DNA from: Aurantiacibacter luteus
Lineage (GTDB): Bacteria > Pseudomonadota > Alphaproteobacteria > Sphingomonadales > Sphingomonadaceae
DNA length: 64,000 nucleotides
Direction of reading: 5' to 3'
Assembly (NCBI RefSeq): GCF_001010945.1
Contig: NZ_LBHB01000001.1
Location: 496,001 to 560,000, forward strand
Within the stretch, counting starts at the first letter, position 1. Every line of letters starts with the position of its first letter. Position numbers and translations under genes: made by a program. Under the pieces are notes generated by a model. The model made no database searches and was not told where the DNA came from. It saw only the letters and a list, made by a program, of their open reading frames with translations. Shown one piece after another: positions 25,290-34,950 of the stretch.

Positions 25290-26711
25290 ATGGCCGCAAT
25301 GCTGCGCGCCGCGTCCCTTGCCGATCCCCGCCCGCCGCAGGGCGAAAGCGAGGCGGATCGACCGGACGGCCTGCCCATGCCGCGCCGGGTCTGGGCCATC
25401 GCCGCCATCAGCTTCGGCACCGCGCTTCTGGTGCTCGACGGGGCCATCCCGACCGTCGCCCTGCCGACCATCGCGCGCGATCTCGGCGTGTCCAATGCGG
25501 CGGTCACAAACGTCATCACCGTCTACCAGCTGGTACTGGTCATGGTTTTGTTCCCCTTCGCCTCGCTCGGCGACCGGATCGGCCACCGCACACTCTATCA
25601 GTGGGGGCAGGGCGTTTTCATGGCAGCGAGCGCGGCCTGCTGGTTCGCCACCGATTTCACGCTGCTGCTGGTGCTGCGCGCGTTCCAGGCGCTGGGAGCG
25701 GGCATGGCGCTGGCGGTCTCGGCGGCTATGCTGCGGCAGATTTACCCTTCCGCCAAGCTCGGCACCGGCATGGGGATCAACTCGGTGATCGTCGCGAGCA
25801 GCGCCGCGCTGGCGCCGACGCTGGGCGGCTGGATCGTGGGCCATGCGCCGTGGCAGACGGTCTTCGTCGTGGCCGCGCCGCTCGCCGTGGTCTCGCTGCT
25901 GCTGGGCCGCGCGCTGCCCGATCCGAAGCCCCGCGACATTCCCGCCCAGTGGAAGAGCGGCCTGTGGAGCGCGCTCACCATGCTGCTGCTGGTGGGCGGG
26001 ATGCAGGTCGGCACGCACGGCAACGTGCCGCTTGGGGTTGCGACCGTGCTGATGGGCGTGGCCTCAGCCGTCTGGCTGGTGAAGCGCGAAAAGGGGCGCG
26101 AGAACCCGGTGCTGCCTGTCGACCTATTGGCGAAGCCCGTGCTCGGCCTTTCGGCACTCGCCGCCATCGCCTGCTTCATCGCTTCTTCCGCGCTGATGCT
26201 GTCGCTGCCGTTCCGCTTCGAGGAGGGCATGGGCTATCCGCCCGAGACGGTGGGCATGCTGCTGCTGCCGTTCCCGTTGACCCTGCTGTTCGTCGCCCCC
26301 GCCGCGGGTTGGGCGAGCGATCGCATTGCCGCGACCAAGCTGGGCGTGGCGGGCATGGTCATCGCCGTGGCCGGAATGCTGCTGCTCGCCACCATGCCCG
26401 AACAGCCGGGCGCGTTCGCCATCGTCTGGCGACTGGCATTGGCGGCGCTCGGCTTCGGCATGTTCTTCGCCCCCAATTCCCGCCTGCTCATCGGCCGCGC
26501 CCCGCCCGAGCGCGCCGCGGCGGCGGGGGGATTGCTGAGCACCTCGCGCCTCGTCGGGCAGACGCTGGGCGCGGTGGTGGTGGGTATCCTGCTGGCGGGC
26601 GGCTTCGGCCTCGGCCCCACGCCGCTCTACGTCGCCTGCGCGCTGGCGGTGGTGGCGGCGGCGTGCAGCCTTGCGCGCTTCAGCCAGCGGGATAGCGCGG
26701 CGAACCGCTAG
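25290..26711 (+). CDS. MFS transporter, 14-helix drug-exporter type
   Basis: A 473-residue major facilitator of the DHA2 (EmrB/QacA-like) group with about 14 predicted membrane helices after a 30-residue cytoplasmic N-terminus. Motif A appears as SLGDRIGHRTLYQ, helix 1 carries the family's LLVLDGAIPTVALPTIARDL, and helix 5 has the exporter-like segment ALAPTLGGWIVG. It is expected to export hydrophobic compounds by proton exchange; substrate unknown. ATG at 25290 is used, 25299 is possible. The stop codon overlaps the stop of the convergent era gene by 4 bp (CTAG). Confidence 0.88.
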   Translation: MAAMLRAASLADPRPPQGESEADRPDGLPMPRRVWAIAAISFGTALLVLDGAIPTVALPTIARDLGVSNAAVTNVITVYQLVLVMVLFPFASLGDRIGHRTLYQWGQGVFMAASAACWFATDFTLLLVLRAFQALGAGMALAVSAAMLRQIYPSAKLGTGMGINSVIVASSAALAPTLGGWIVGHAPWQTVFVVAAPLAVVSLLLGRALPDPKPRDIPAQWKSGLWSALTMLLLVGGMQVGTHGNVPLGVATVLMGVASAVWLVKREKGRENPVLPVDLLAKPVLGLSALAAIACFIASSALMLSLPFRFEEGMGYPPETVGMLLLPFPLTLLFVAPAAGWASDRIAATKLGVAGMVIAVAGMLLLATMPEQPGAFAIVWRLALAALGFGMFFAPNSRLLIGRAPPERAAAAGGLLSTSRLVGQTLGAVVVGILLAGGFGLGPTPLYVACALAVVAAACSLARFSQRDSAANR

Positions 26712-27613
26712 CGCACCCAGTCCAGCCCCATTTCTTCGTAGACCTCGCGGCTTTCGGCCCAGCGTTCGTCAACCTTCACGTGGAGGAAAAGATGGACCTT
26801 CTGACCGAGGATCTCGGCCAGTTCCTTGCGCGCCGCCTCGCCGATCTCCTTGATGCGGCGACCCTGCTTGCCGAGCACGATGGGCTTCTGGCTGTCGCGG
26901 GCGATCACGATTTGCTGGCGAATTTCCACGCTGCCGTCGGGGCGCTGTTCGTAGCTTTCGGGGCGCACGGCGGCGTCGTAAGGCAGCTCCTCGTGCAGCT
27001 GGCGATAGAGCTGCTCGCGCGTCACTTCGGCGGCGAGCAGGCGCTCGCTGGCATCGCTTACCTGGTCCTCGGGGTAGTGCCACGGCCCCTCGGGCATCAT
27101 GGCGGCGAGGCGCGCCTTCAGTTGCGGCACCCCGTCGCCGGTCAGCGCGGAGACGAAGTAGACCTCTGCGAAATCGGCGATCGCGCCCAGTTCCTGCGCG
27201 AGGGCGAGCAGCGGCTCCTTGGCGCTGGCATCGACCTTGTTGAGGACGAGGATCTTGCGTTCGAGCCGGTCCTTCAGCGATTCCAGCAGCGGCATCAGCT
27301 CGTGCCGGCGCTGCTTGACGGGATCCACCACCAGCAGCACCGCGTCGGCGGCCGTCGTGCCTTCCCAGGCGGCGCTGACCATGGCGCGGTCGAGCCGCCG
27401 CCTGGGCTCGAAGATGCCGGGCGTGTCGACCAGCAGGATCTGCGTCTCGCCTTCGAGAGCGATGCCGAGCAGGCGCGCGCGGGTGGTCTGCGCCTTGGCG
27501 CTGGTGATGGCGACTTTCTGCCCGACAAGCTGGTTGACCAGCGTGGACTTGCCCGCATTGGGCGCGCCGATGACGGCAACGAGACCGCAATGCGGTGCTT
27601 TGGGCTGGCTCAT
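26708..27613 (-). CDS. era: Ribosome-assembly GTPase Era
   Basis: A 301-residue GTPase binding 16S rRNA during small-subunit maturation. The G domain has G1 GAPNAGKST, G3 DTPGIF and G4 NKVD; the C-terminal KH domain contains VLGKQGRRIKEIGE, the RNA-binding loop. The start at 27613 overlaps the rnc stop by 4 bp (ATGA), the classic lepB-rnc-era order. The tail-to-tail neighbour is the MFS gene. Confidence 0.97.
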   Translation of the reverse strand: MSQPKAPHCGLVAVIGAPNAGKSTLVNQLVGQKVAITSAKAQTTRARLLGIALEGETQILLVDTPGIFEPRRRLDRAMVSAAWEGTTAADAVLLVVDPVKQRRHELMPLLESLKDRLERKILVLNKVDASAKEPLLALAQELGAIADFAEVYFVSALTGDGVPQLKARLAAMMPEGPWHYPEDQVSDASERLLAAEVTREQLYRQLHEELPYDAAVRPESYEQRPDGSVEIRQQIVIARDSQKPIVLGKQGRRIKEIGEAARKELAEILGQKVHLFLHVKVDERWAESREVYEEMGLDWVR

Positions 27614-28281
27614 CCGAACTTCTCCATGAACAGCCGCGCGGCCTCGGTCTCGGCCTCCTGCTTGCCGGGGGCGCTGGCCTCGACGCTGCCGACCTTGTGG
27701 ACCATGACCTCGACGGTGAAGGTGCGCGCGTGATCGGGCCCATCGGTGCGAACGACGCGGTATTGCGGCGGGCGGCGCTGGTTGCCCGCGGCCCATTCCT
27801 GCAAGGCGCTCTTGGGATGCTTGGAGTGGCCCGCGGCGCCCTCGATCTCGCCTTTCCACATGTGGTGGATCAGGTCGCGCGTGGCGTCGAAGCCGGCTTC
27901 GAGGAAATTCGCGCCGAGCAGCGATTCCATGATGTCGCCCAGCACGTTGTCGCTGTCGTGCGCGCCGTCGTCGCGCGCCTGCTTGCCCATGCGCACGTGG
28001 GAGGAGACGCCCAATTCGCGGGCCCGCTCGGCGCAGCTGGTCTTGCTGACGAGGGCGTTGAGGCGCTGCGCCATCTTGCCCTCGGTCGAGGCACTGCGCT
28101 GGAACAGCCAGTGGGCGATGGTGAGGCCGAGCACGCGGTCGCCGAGGAATTCCAGTCGCTGGTAGTCGCGCGCCTCGCCGGTGCTGCCGTGGGTCAACGC
28201 CTCCTGCCATACGGCGGGATCGCGCACGCTGAAGCCGCTCGCTTGCAGCCAGTTGCGGGTTTCGGCCGAAAGCGCGGTCAA
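27610..28281 (-). CDS. rnc: Ribonuclease III
   Basis: A 223-residue double-strand-specific endoribonuclease. The signature RLEFLGDRVLGL is present at about residue 40, the second catalytic region is DNVLGDIMESLLGA, and a C-terminal double-stranded-RNA-binding domain ends with EAETEAARLFMEKFG. The start is TTG at 28281, overlapping the lepB TGA and giving the expected N-terminus (ETRNWLQASGF); no ATG lies nearby. It is translationally coupled to lepB and era on both sides. Confidence 0.96.
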   Translation of the reverse strand: MTALSAETRNWLQASGFSVRDPAVWQEALTHGSTGEARDYQRLEFLGDRVLGLTIAHWLFQRSASTEGKMAQRLNALVSKTSCAERARELGVSSHVRMGKQARDDGAHDSDNVLGDIMESLLGANFLEAGFDATRDLIHHMWKGEIEGAAGHSKHPKSALQEWAAGNQRRPPQYRVVRTDGPDHARTFTVEVMVHKVGSVEASAPGKQEAETEAARLFMEKFG

Positions 28282-29090
28282 ATTCCGCGTCCGATGCGGC
28301 TCCAGCGCACGCCGTCGTCGTAGGACCAGTACATGAAATAGGCCTCGCCCACGAGGTTGTCCTGCGGCACCAGTCCGATGCCGCCGCCTGCCTGCGCCGG
28401 GAAGCGGCTGTCCATCGAATTGTCGCGGTTGTCGCCCATCAGGAACAGCTGTCCGGGCGGCACGATCACGGGCGGGGTATCGTCCTGCGGGAAGGTGCCG
28501 AAATCGAGCGTCAGGTAGCTCTTGCCGCCGGGCAGGGTCTCGCGGAACTGCGGGAACTTGCAGGCATAGCTGCCATCTGGCTGCCGCGCGACGAAGCGGC
28601 CGCGCCCGGGTCCGCAATTACCGTCCGCTGCGATGGGCTGCACGAAATCCTCAACCCGCTCGCGCCCCACCGGCGTGCCGTTCAGGGTGAGGACGCCGCC
28701 CACCATCTGCACCGTGTCGCCGGGCACGCCGATCACGCGCTTGATGTAGTCGGTGCGGTCGATCGGGTGCTTGAAAATCACCACGTCGCCGCGCTCAGGC
28801 TGGCTGCCGAACAGGCGCCCGTCGCCCACGTCGATACCGAAGGGCAGCGAGGCGCTGGAATAGCCGTAGGGCCATTTCGCGGCCTGCAGGTAATCGCCCA
28901 CCAGCAGGCGCGGCATCATGCTCTCCGACGGGATGTTGAAGCTGGTGAAGGCCAGCGTGCGGAACAGCAGGACGACGATCACCAACTTGACCAGGAAGCC
29001 GGCAAAGCTCTTCCAGTCCTCCTTCTCCTCTGCGGGCTGGGCCGCCTTGGCGGAGGGCTCTACGATCTCGCGGATGGGGGCGTCGGTCAT
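28278..29090 (-). CDS. lepB: Signal peptidase I
   Basis: A 270-residue inner-membrane serine protease that removes signal peptides. A 28-residue cytoplasmic start is followed by one membrane helix (FLVKLVIVVLLFRTLAF). The nucleophile is S57 in NIPSESMMPRLLVGD and the general base K117 in DYIKRVIGVPGD; GDNRDNSMDSR is the conserved box E. It is first gene of lepB-rnc-era and is divergent from pgi with 101 bp between. Confidence 0.96.
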   Translation of the reverse strand: MTDAPIREIVEPSAKAAQPAEEKEDWKSFAGFLVKLVIVVLLFRTLAFTSFNIPSESMMPRLLVGDYLQAAKWPYGYSSASLPFGIDVGDGRLFGSQPERGDVVIFKHPIDRTDYIKRVIGVPGDTVQMVGGVLTLNGTPVGRERVEDFVQPIAADGNCGPGRGRFVARQPDGSYACKFPQFRETLPGGKSYLTLDFGTFPQDDTPPVIVPPGQLFLMGDNRDNSMDSRFPAQAGGGIGLVPQDNLVGEAYFMYWSYDDGVRWSRIGRGI

Positions 29091-29191
29091 CGCGGCAATC
29101 CATGTTGCGCCCGCCGGTTCAGGTCAAGCGCCTTTGCTTTTGCGCTTGCGAGCATCTAGCGAAGCCCGAGCCGAACCGGAAAGGACCACGA

Positions 29192-30712
29192 ATGACCCTG
29201 ACGCGCGACGAGGCCTGGAAACGCCTCGCCCTCCATCCCGATCCGACGCTGGAAGAGCTGTTTGCCAGCGATGCCGGGCGGGTGGAGAAACTGTCCGCGC
29301 GGCTGGAACTGGGCGAGGGTGCGGGCGGCGTGCTGTTCGACTGGTCGAAGACCCACCTGACCGAGGATCTGCTCGCCGACTTCGAGGCGTTGGCGGAGGC
29401 TTCGGGCTTTGCCGTTATGCGCGACCGGCTGTTCGCGGGCGAGGTCGTCAACCCCACCGAGAACCGCGCCGCCGAACACGCGGCCTTGCGGGGCGTGGGC
29501 CGCGATGCGAGCGTCGAGGAAGCGCAGGCCCTGCTGGCGCGCATGAAGATCCTTGTCGAGGCGCTGCACGAAGGGACCTTCGGCGAGGTCAAGCACCTCA
29601 TCCACGTCGGCATCGGCGGCAGCGCGCTGGGGCCGGCGCTGGCGGTGGATGCGCTGGCGCGCGACCTGCCGCTGGTCGATGTCCATGTCGTCTCCAACAT
29701 CGACGGCGTCGCGCTGGAAGAGGCCTTTGTCAAGTGTGACCCGGCCACGACTTTCGTCGCCGTCGCCAGCAAGACCTTCACCACCATCGAGACGATGGTC
29801 AACGCCAGCAGCGCGCTCGCCTGGTTGGAGGAGAACGGCGTCGCCGATCCATCGGGCCGCGTCATCGCGCTGACCGCCGCGCCGGAAAAGGCCGTGGAAT
29901 GGGGCGTGGACGAAACCCGCGTCCTGCCTTTCGCGGAGAGCGTGGGCGGGCGATATTCCTTGTGGTCCTCGATCGGATTTCCCGTCGCGGTGGCCGTGGG
30001 TTGGGACGACTTCGCTGCCATGCTGGACGGCGCCGCCGCGGTGGACGCGCATTTCCGCGACACCGACGGGCGCGCCAACCTGCCTTTGCGCGCGGCCTTT
30101 GCCGACCTCTTCTACAACCGCATCAAGGGTGCTCAGACCCGCGCGGTGTTCGCCTACGACGAGCGGCTACGACTGCTGCCCGACTATCTGCAGCAATTGG
30201 AGATGGAATCGAACGGCAAGAGCGTCACCGTGGGCGGCGAACCGAGCGGGCCGACCGCGCCGATCACCTGGGGCGGGGTGGGGACGGACGCGCAGCACGC
30301 GGTGTTCCAGCTGCTTCACCAGGGCACGCACCTCGTGCCGATCGACTTCATCGCCAGCGTGGAGCCGGGCGACGTTCTCGATCCCGCGCATCACCAGATC
30401 CTGCTGATGAACTGTTTCGCGCAAGGCGCGGCGCTGATGGCCGGCAAGGCGAGCGACGATCCGCATCGCAGCTATCCCGGCAATCGCCCTTCCGCCACGA
30501 TCCTCGTCGACGACCTCGATGCCGCCACCTTCGGCGCGCTCATCGCCTTTCACGAGCATCGCACCTTCGCCAACGCCGTGCTGATGGACATCAATCCCTT
30601 CGACCAGTTCGGCGTCGAGCTGGGCAAGGAAATCGCGAAGAAGATCGAGGCTGGCGGCGAGCGTTTCGATGCGAGCACCGAGGCCTTGTTGCGGATTGCC
30701 GGGCTATCCTGA
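29192..30712 (+). CDS. pgi: Glucose-6-phosphate isomerase
   Basis: A 506-residue isomerase interconverting glucose 6-phosphate and fructose 6-phosphate. Conserved parts include HVGIGGSALGPALA, SKTFTTIETM (phosphate site), GGRYSLWSSIGFP and the catalytic-region QLEMESNGKSV and QGTHLVPIDFI. Length is slightly under E. coli Pgi (549). ATG at 29192 follows AAAGGACC; a 30-codon upstream extension reaching into the lepB promoter region is rejected. Confidence 0.97.
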   Translation: MTLTRDEAWKRLALHPDPTLEELFASDAGRVEKLSARLELGEGAGGVLFDWSKTHLTEDLLADFEALAEASGFAVMRDRLFAGEVVNPTENRAAEHAALRGVGRDASVEEAQALLARMKILVEALHEGTFGEVKHLIHVGIGGSALGPALAVDALARDLPLVDVHVVSNIDGVALEEAFVKCDPATTFVAVASKTFTTIETMVNASSALAWLEENGVADPSGRVIALTAAPEKAVEWGVDETRVLPFAESVGGRYSLWSSIGFPVAVAVGWDDFAAMLDGAAAVDAHFRDTDGRANLPLRAAFADLFYNRIKGAQTRAVFAYDERLRLLPDYLQQLEMESNGKSVTVGGEPSGPTAPITWGGVGTDAQHAVFQLLHQGTHLVPIDFIASVEPGDVLDPAHHQILLMNCFAQGAALMAGKASDDPHRSYPGNRPSATILVDDLDAATFGALIAFHEHRTFANAVLMDINPFDQFGVELGKEIAKKIEAGGERFDASTEALLRIAGLS

Positions 30713-30845
30713 TCGCACGTCGGGGCGTTGCCTCGTCATTTTAGTAGGAACAAACCTGCGGGCGGACCATTAAGCCCGCGACGCCTCCGGACCGGATTAA
30801 CATTCATTGAAGAGCGCCCCGCCTCCAAAGCCGCAGAACCAGGCG

Positions 30846-31880
30846 ATGATGGAAAACACCGGCCCCTTCGCGGGGCCGGATGCGTTTTCGGGTGCCACCG
30901 GGCTATTATTCGAGCAGGCGATGGCGCAGACACGCATGGCTGTCTGCCTCACCGATCCGCGGCAGAAGGACGATCCCATCGTCTTCTGCAACCGCGCCTT
31001 CGAAAACCTGACCGGCTACGGCAGCGATGAGATTATCGGGCGCAATTGCCGCTTTCTCCAGGGCCCGCACACCGACCAGAAGCAGGTATCCAAGATTCGC
31101 GAAGCATTGAAGAACCAGAGCGTGGCGGTGGTCGAGCTTCTCAACTATCGCAAGGATGGCTCCAGCTTCTGGAACGCGCTGCACCTGGGCCCGATCTACG
31201 ACGAGAACGGCGAGCTCAAGTATTTCTTCGGCAGCCAGTGGGACGTCAGCGAAATTCATCTCGCGCAGGCGGAGGAGCGCAACGCCAAGGCCATGGCGCG
31301 CGAGGTTTCGCATCGGCTGAAGAACGTGTTCGCCGTCATCGGCGCGATCGTGAACATCACCGGCAGATCGATGGACGCGCCGGAGGTTTCGCGAAAGATC
31401 AACCAGCGCGTGCAGGCGCTCGGCCGCAGTTACGAGCCGACGCTGGACGATGCCTTCCTCGGCACCATCGAGGTCGGGCAGGCGGTGCGCGCGGTCTTGG
31501 CACCCTACGATCCCGAAGGCGGGCGCATCATCTATCTCGGCAATGGCCTGAGGACGGAACCCAACGCCATTTCTGCCATCGGCCTGACCCTGCATGAACT
31601 GGCGACCAATTCGATCAAGTACGGCGCGCTCTCGAACGACACCGGGACCGTCGAGGTTGAATGGCGGCAAGACAACGACCGCCACCATCGCGGATCGCTT
31701 GTCGTGTGCTGGCGAGAGCGGGGCGGTCCGCCCGTGGACGGCGCGCCGGACGAAGACAATGGGACCGGCTTCCGCATCGTGGACACGCTGCTCGACCATC
31801 TCGACGGCACGCTGGAGCGCAAGTGGGAGGCCGAGGGCTTGCAGGCGGAAATACACTTCCCGATCGGCCGCGCAGGGTGA
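30846..31880 (+). CDS. Blue-light LOV-domain histidine kinase (HWE/HisKA_2 type)
   Basis: About 344 residues: an N-terminal LOV photosensor with the flavin-adduct cysteine in IIGRNCRFLQGPHTD (C68), then an HWE-type kinase with phosphoacceptor histidine in REVSHRLKNVFAVIGAIV (H156), the N box GLTLHELATNSIKYGAL and G-rich DNGTGFRIVDTLL. Size and layout match the soluble LOV kinases of Erythrobacter litoralis (EL346 class). The start is uncertain: ATG at 30846 or 30849, or TTG at 30807 with 13 more residues. The overlapping downstream receiver gene is the obvious partner. Confidence 0.92.
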   Translation: MMENTGPFAGPDAFSGATGLLFEQAMAQTRMAVCLTDPRQKDDPIVFCNRAFENLTGYGSDEIIGRNCRFLQGPHTDQKQVSKIREALKNQSVAVVELLNYRKDGSSFWNALHLGPIYDENGELKYFFGSQWDVSEIHLAQAEERNAKAMAREVSHRLKNVFAVIGAIVNITGRSMDAPEVSRKINQRVQALGRSYEPTLDDAFLGTIEVGQAVRAVLAPYDPEGGRIIYLGNGLRTEPNAISAIGLTLHELATNSIKYGALSNDTGTVEVEWRQDNDRHHRGSLVVCWRERGGPPVDGAPDEDNGTGFRIVDTLLDHLDGTLERKWEAEGLQAEIHFPIGRAG

Positions 31881-32275
31881 ACGGGCTGACACAACTCAAG
31901 TGCGTCCTCGTTCTCGAGGACGAGCCGCTCATCGCCATGGACCTGCAATGGGCGCTGGAGGATGCCGGGATCGACGCGGTAACCGCGCGCAATTGTCCCG
32001 AGGCGATGGATGCGATCAAGAACAAGTCCGTCGACGGCGCCATTCTCGACGTGAACCTGGGCAAGGGCCAGACCTGCGAGAACGCGGCGATGGAACTGCA
32101 CCGGCTGGGCCTGCCGTTCATCCTCAATACCGGCGATCTCGACCGCTCGGGCGAGCTGCTTCGTCGCATCAATGCGCCCGTGGTAGCCAAGCCGACGCCG
32201 TCGGAACTGGTGGTTGAACGCCTGCTGGCGGTCGCCGCGGAACGCGGGGCGAACCAGTCGCGCATTGACATTTAA
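31877..32275 (+). CDS. Single-domain response regulator paired with the LOV kinase
   Basis: A 132-residue receiver domain: LVLEDEPLIAMDLQ holds the acidic pair, AILDVNLGKG the phosphoacceptor aspartate, and NTGD and PVVAKPTP the threonine and lysine switch residues. No output domain. The GTG start overlaps the kinase stop by 4 bp, so the pair is translationally coupled. In related light and general-stress circuits such lone receivers act as phosphate sinks or feedback partners of the kinase; that role is inferred here. Confidence 0.9.
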   Translation: MNGLTQLKCVLVLEDEPLIAMDLQWALEDAGIDAVTARNCPEAMDAIKNKSVDGAILDVNLGKGQTCENAAMELHRLGLPFILNTGDLDRSGELLRRINAPVVAKPTPSELVVERLLAVAAERGANQSRIDI

Positions 32276-32463
32276 CAGCTTCGCGCCCACATGGCCGCCA
32301 TCGAGGTCAGCGCCAGCGTGAAGCGGCGGGACAGACAAAGCCCGCCCCGGCAGCACCTCGGCTGATTTTCCCCAGACCTACCCTTTTCACGCGGGCGGTT
32401 TTTCAACCCCGCGATCGCGCGCCGTTCCGGCTGCGCGCCATTCGCACATATGCGAGTTACTCC

Positions 32464-33843
32464 ATGACCAAGTTTTCCGACCTCGGGCTGAGCCAGCCCG
32501 TTCTCCAGGCCCTCGACATGAAGGGCTATTCCGACCCGACGCCGATCCAGGCGCAGGCCATCCCGCCCGTGCTCGAGGGCCGCGACCTGCTCGGCATCGC
32601 GCAGACCGGCACCGGCAAGACCGCCGCCTTCATGCTCCCCAGCATCGACAACCTGCGCCGCGCCGACAACAAGGTGCCGTTCAAGTCCTGCCGCATGCTG
32701 GTGCTCGCCCCGACGCGCGAACTGGCCGGGCAGATCGCCCAGAGCGCCAAGGATTACGGCGCGATGGCGGGCCTTTCCGTCCACTCCATCGTCGGCGGCA
32801 CCAGCGTCAACAAGGATCGCAACAAGCTGCACCGCGGCTGCGACATTCTCGTCGCGACGCCCGGCCGCCTGCTCGACCTGATCGATCAGAAGGCCTTTGC
32901 ACTGAACGGCGTGGAAATCCTTGTCCTCGACGAGGCGGACCAGATGCTCGACCTCGGCTTCATCCACGCGCTGCGCCGCATCAGCCAGCTCGTGCCGCAG
33001 GACCGCCAGACGCTGTTCTTCAGCGCCACCATGCCGAAGCAGATCAAGGAGCTGGTGGGCAAGTACTGCCACGATCCCGTCACCGTCAGCGTGACCCCGG
33101 CGGCCACCACGGCCGAGCGGATCGACCAGTACCTGTTCATGGTCCAGCAGGACGAGAAGCAGACCCTGCTGGAGATGATCCTGCTCGAACAGCATCCCAC
33201 GCCCGGCGATTTCGAGCGCGTGCTCATCTTCACCCGCACCAAGCACGGCGCGGACCGCGTGGTGAAGCGTCTTGCCCAGCGCAACATTCCGGCCAACGCC
33301 ATCCACGGCAACAAGAGCCAGCCGCAGCGCGAGCGGGCGCTCGACGAGTTCAAGCGCGCCAAGACGCCGATCCTCGTCGCCACCGATGTCGCCGCGCGCG
33401 GGATCGACATTCCGGGCGTCAGCCACGTCATCAACTTCGAGCTGCCCAACGTGCCCGAACAGTACGTCCACCGCATCGGCCGCACCGCGCGCGCCGGGGC
33501 GGACGGTGTCGCCATCGCCTTCTGTGCCGAGGACGAGCGCAGCTACCTCAAGGATATTCGCAAGCAGACCGATGCCGAGTTCGAGCGTCTGCCTCTGCCG
33601 GAGAACTTCCGCGCCGTGGTGGAAGGCGTCGGCCCGACCAAGCCCGAGCCCAAGCAGCCGCGCCAGCGCGTGCAGCCCAAGCCGCGCGGCGCCTCGGCCG
33701 AGCGGGCCAAGGCCAAGCACCCGGCGCGCAAGGGTCGTCCGCAGGGCGGCCGCAGCGGTGCCGCTGCGGGTGGGCAGGCAGAGGCAGGCGGCGGCGGCAA
33801 CCGGCGTCGGCGTTCGGGCAGCCGTTCGCGCAGCAGGGGGTAG
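32464..33843 (+). CDS. DEAD-box RNA helicase, RhlE-like
   Basis: A 459-residue ATP-dependent RNA helicase. Motifs in order: Q motif (GYSDPTPIQAQAIP), I (AQTGTGKTAAF), Ia (APTRELAGQI), Ib (TPGRLLDL), II (LDEADQML), III (SATMPKQ), IV-VI including ARGIDIPGVSHVIN and YVHRIGRTARAG. A basic, glycine- and arginine-rich tail of about 80 residues likely adds RNA affinity. Expected roles are ribosome assembly or mRNA turnover, often at low temperature. A 188-bp leader separates it from the light-signalling genes; it has no strong ribosome-binding site and a small inverted repeat at 32442-32455. Confidence 0.94.
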   Translation: MTKFSDLGLSQPVLQALDMKGYSDPTPIQAQAIPPVLEGRDLLGIAQTGTGKTAAFMLPSIDNLRRADNKVPFKSCRMLVLAPTRELAGQIAQSAKDYGAMAGLSVHSIVGGTSVNKDRNKLHRGCDILVATPGRLLDLIDQKAFALNGVEILVLDEADQMLDLGFIHALRRISQLVPQDRQTLFFSATMPKQIKELVGKYCHDPVTVSVTPAATTAERIDQYLFMVQQDEKQTLLEMILLEQHPTPGDFERVLIFTRTKHGADRVVKRLAQRNIPANAIHGNKSQPQRERALDEFKRAKTPILVATDVAARGIDIPGVSHVINFELPNVPEQYVHRIGRTARAGADGVAIAFCAEDERSYLKDIRKQTDAEFERLPLPENFRAVVEGVGPTKPEPKQPRQRVQPKPRGASAERAKAKHPARKGRPQGGRSGAAAGGQAEAGGGGNRRRRSGSRSRSRG

Positions 33844-33845
33844 GG

Positions 33846-34847
33846 TCAGGCGGGCTGGCGCTTGCCAGCCCAGCCTGTGACGCCGGGCCATCGGGGTGTG
33901 GGCAATCGCTCGATCGCCCCGGCCATCCACCAGATCGGCCCGACCATCAGCGCTGACACGATTCCGTCTAGCGCATAGTGCCAGCCCAGGTGAACGGAGG
34001 CGACGAACACCGTCGCCTCGAACGCTACTGCGCACCAAGTCTGCCAGGCGTTGCCGAAGCGGTCGTGCATCATCCAGATAAGCAGCAGGTAAAGCGCATT
34101 GTGCATGGACGGCATGGCGCTGATGCCCTTTCCGAAGCCGGGCGCGCCGAAATTCTCCAACAGGTAGGCCTGCGTGCGCACTGCGGTCAGGTCGGCTGGC
34201 AGGCTGGCCGTCAAGGCCGCGAACCGAGGTTCGCCGTAAAAGTGCTGCATATAGGCAGGGCCTGCCGACGACAGTAGCGTGGCTGCCCACACCCCGATGA
34301 CGAACCACGAGAGCGTAATTGCCAGCACCGCGCGCCTGCTGAACGCGCGGTCGCGGGAAAAGCAGGCCCATAGCGTCATCCCCATCGTGACCACGAGACA
34401 TGGGGTGGTGTAAAAGCCGTCGAGAAACCGCGTAGCACCGGGGCCGAGCAGCATATGGCTTATTCGCCACGGATCCTGTCCGAATATTGCTGCGTCGATT
34501 CTGGCAAAGAGCGGGTCGGCGTAGAACGGCACGATGGTCGGCATGGCGACTTTGAGCACCATGTAGATTTGCATCATCAGCGCCAGCGCGACCAGAAACA
34601 CGGATCCTTCCAGGAAGCGGGCGCGATTGCAGCGTATTGTCCGCAACATGGTGCGGGCGGGGTGCCGGGCACGCTTACGGGCGATCTGCATGAACAGAAC
34701 TGCCACGCCGATCAGCACCAGCCACACGAGTAGCAGAGCCTGCAGCCACACCGCGCTGGCGACGTTGCGAATATCCATTTGTGGCACGGCAAGTGCCGCG
34801 AGCAAATGCAGCCCAAGAAAGCAGAGCAGGAATATGCGCGCGGCCAT
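33846..34847 (-). CDS. PAP2-superfamily membrane phosphatase/phosphotransferase
   Basis: A 333-residue integral membrane protein with about seven helices. PAP2 catalytic motifs: GKGISAMPSMHNALY (motif with the catalytic histidine) and SVHLGWHYALDGI (second histidine and aspartate). This layout fits the PAP2_3 (inositolphosphotransferase-like) branch, which acts on lipid phosphates on the periplasmic face; the substrate is unknown. The ATG lies inside a GC palindrome GCGCGCATGGCCGCGCGC and no ribosome-binding site is evident. It is convergent with the helicase, 2 bp apart. Confidence 0.88.
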   Translation of the reverse strand: MAARIFLLCFLGLHLLAALAVPQMDIRNVASAVWLQALLLVWLVLIGVAVLFMQIARKRARHPARTMLRTIRCNRARFLEGSVFLVALALMMQIYMVLKVAMPTIVPFYADPLFARIDAAIFGQDPWRISHMLLGPGATRFLDGFYTTPCLVVTMGMTLWACFSRDRAFSRRAVLAITLSWFVIGVWAATLLSSAGPAYMQHFYGEPRFAALTASLPADLTAVRTQAYLLENFGAPGFGKGISAMPSMHNALYLLLIWMMHDRFGNAWQTWCAVAFEATVFVASVHLGWHYALDGIVSALMVGPIWWMAGAIERLPTPRWPGVTGWAGKRQPA

Positions 34848-34950
34848 GCGCGCACTTGTGCGGGATTTAGGTTAATTCCCGGTTCTCGCGCAGTCGCCGC
34901 GCGACGATGCTGAGCAAAATCTTTACCATCGCTGCCCTAGCCTGCACGCC

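Noticed and set aside
32272-34470. Minus-strand 732-codon frame opposite the DEAD-box helicase
   Set aside because: Covers a clear helicase gene and part of the PAP2 gene; composition is typical of antisense GC-rich frames.
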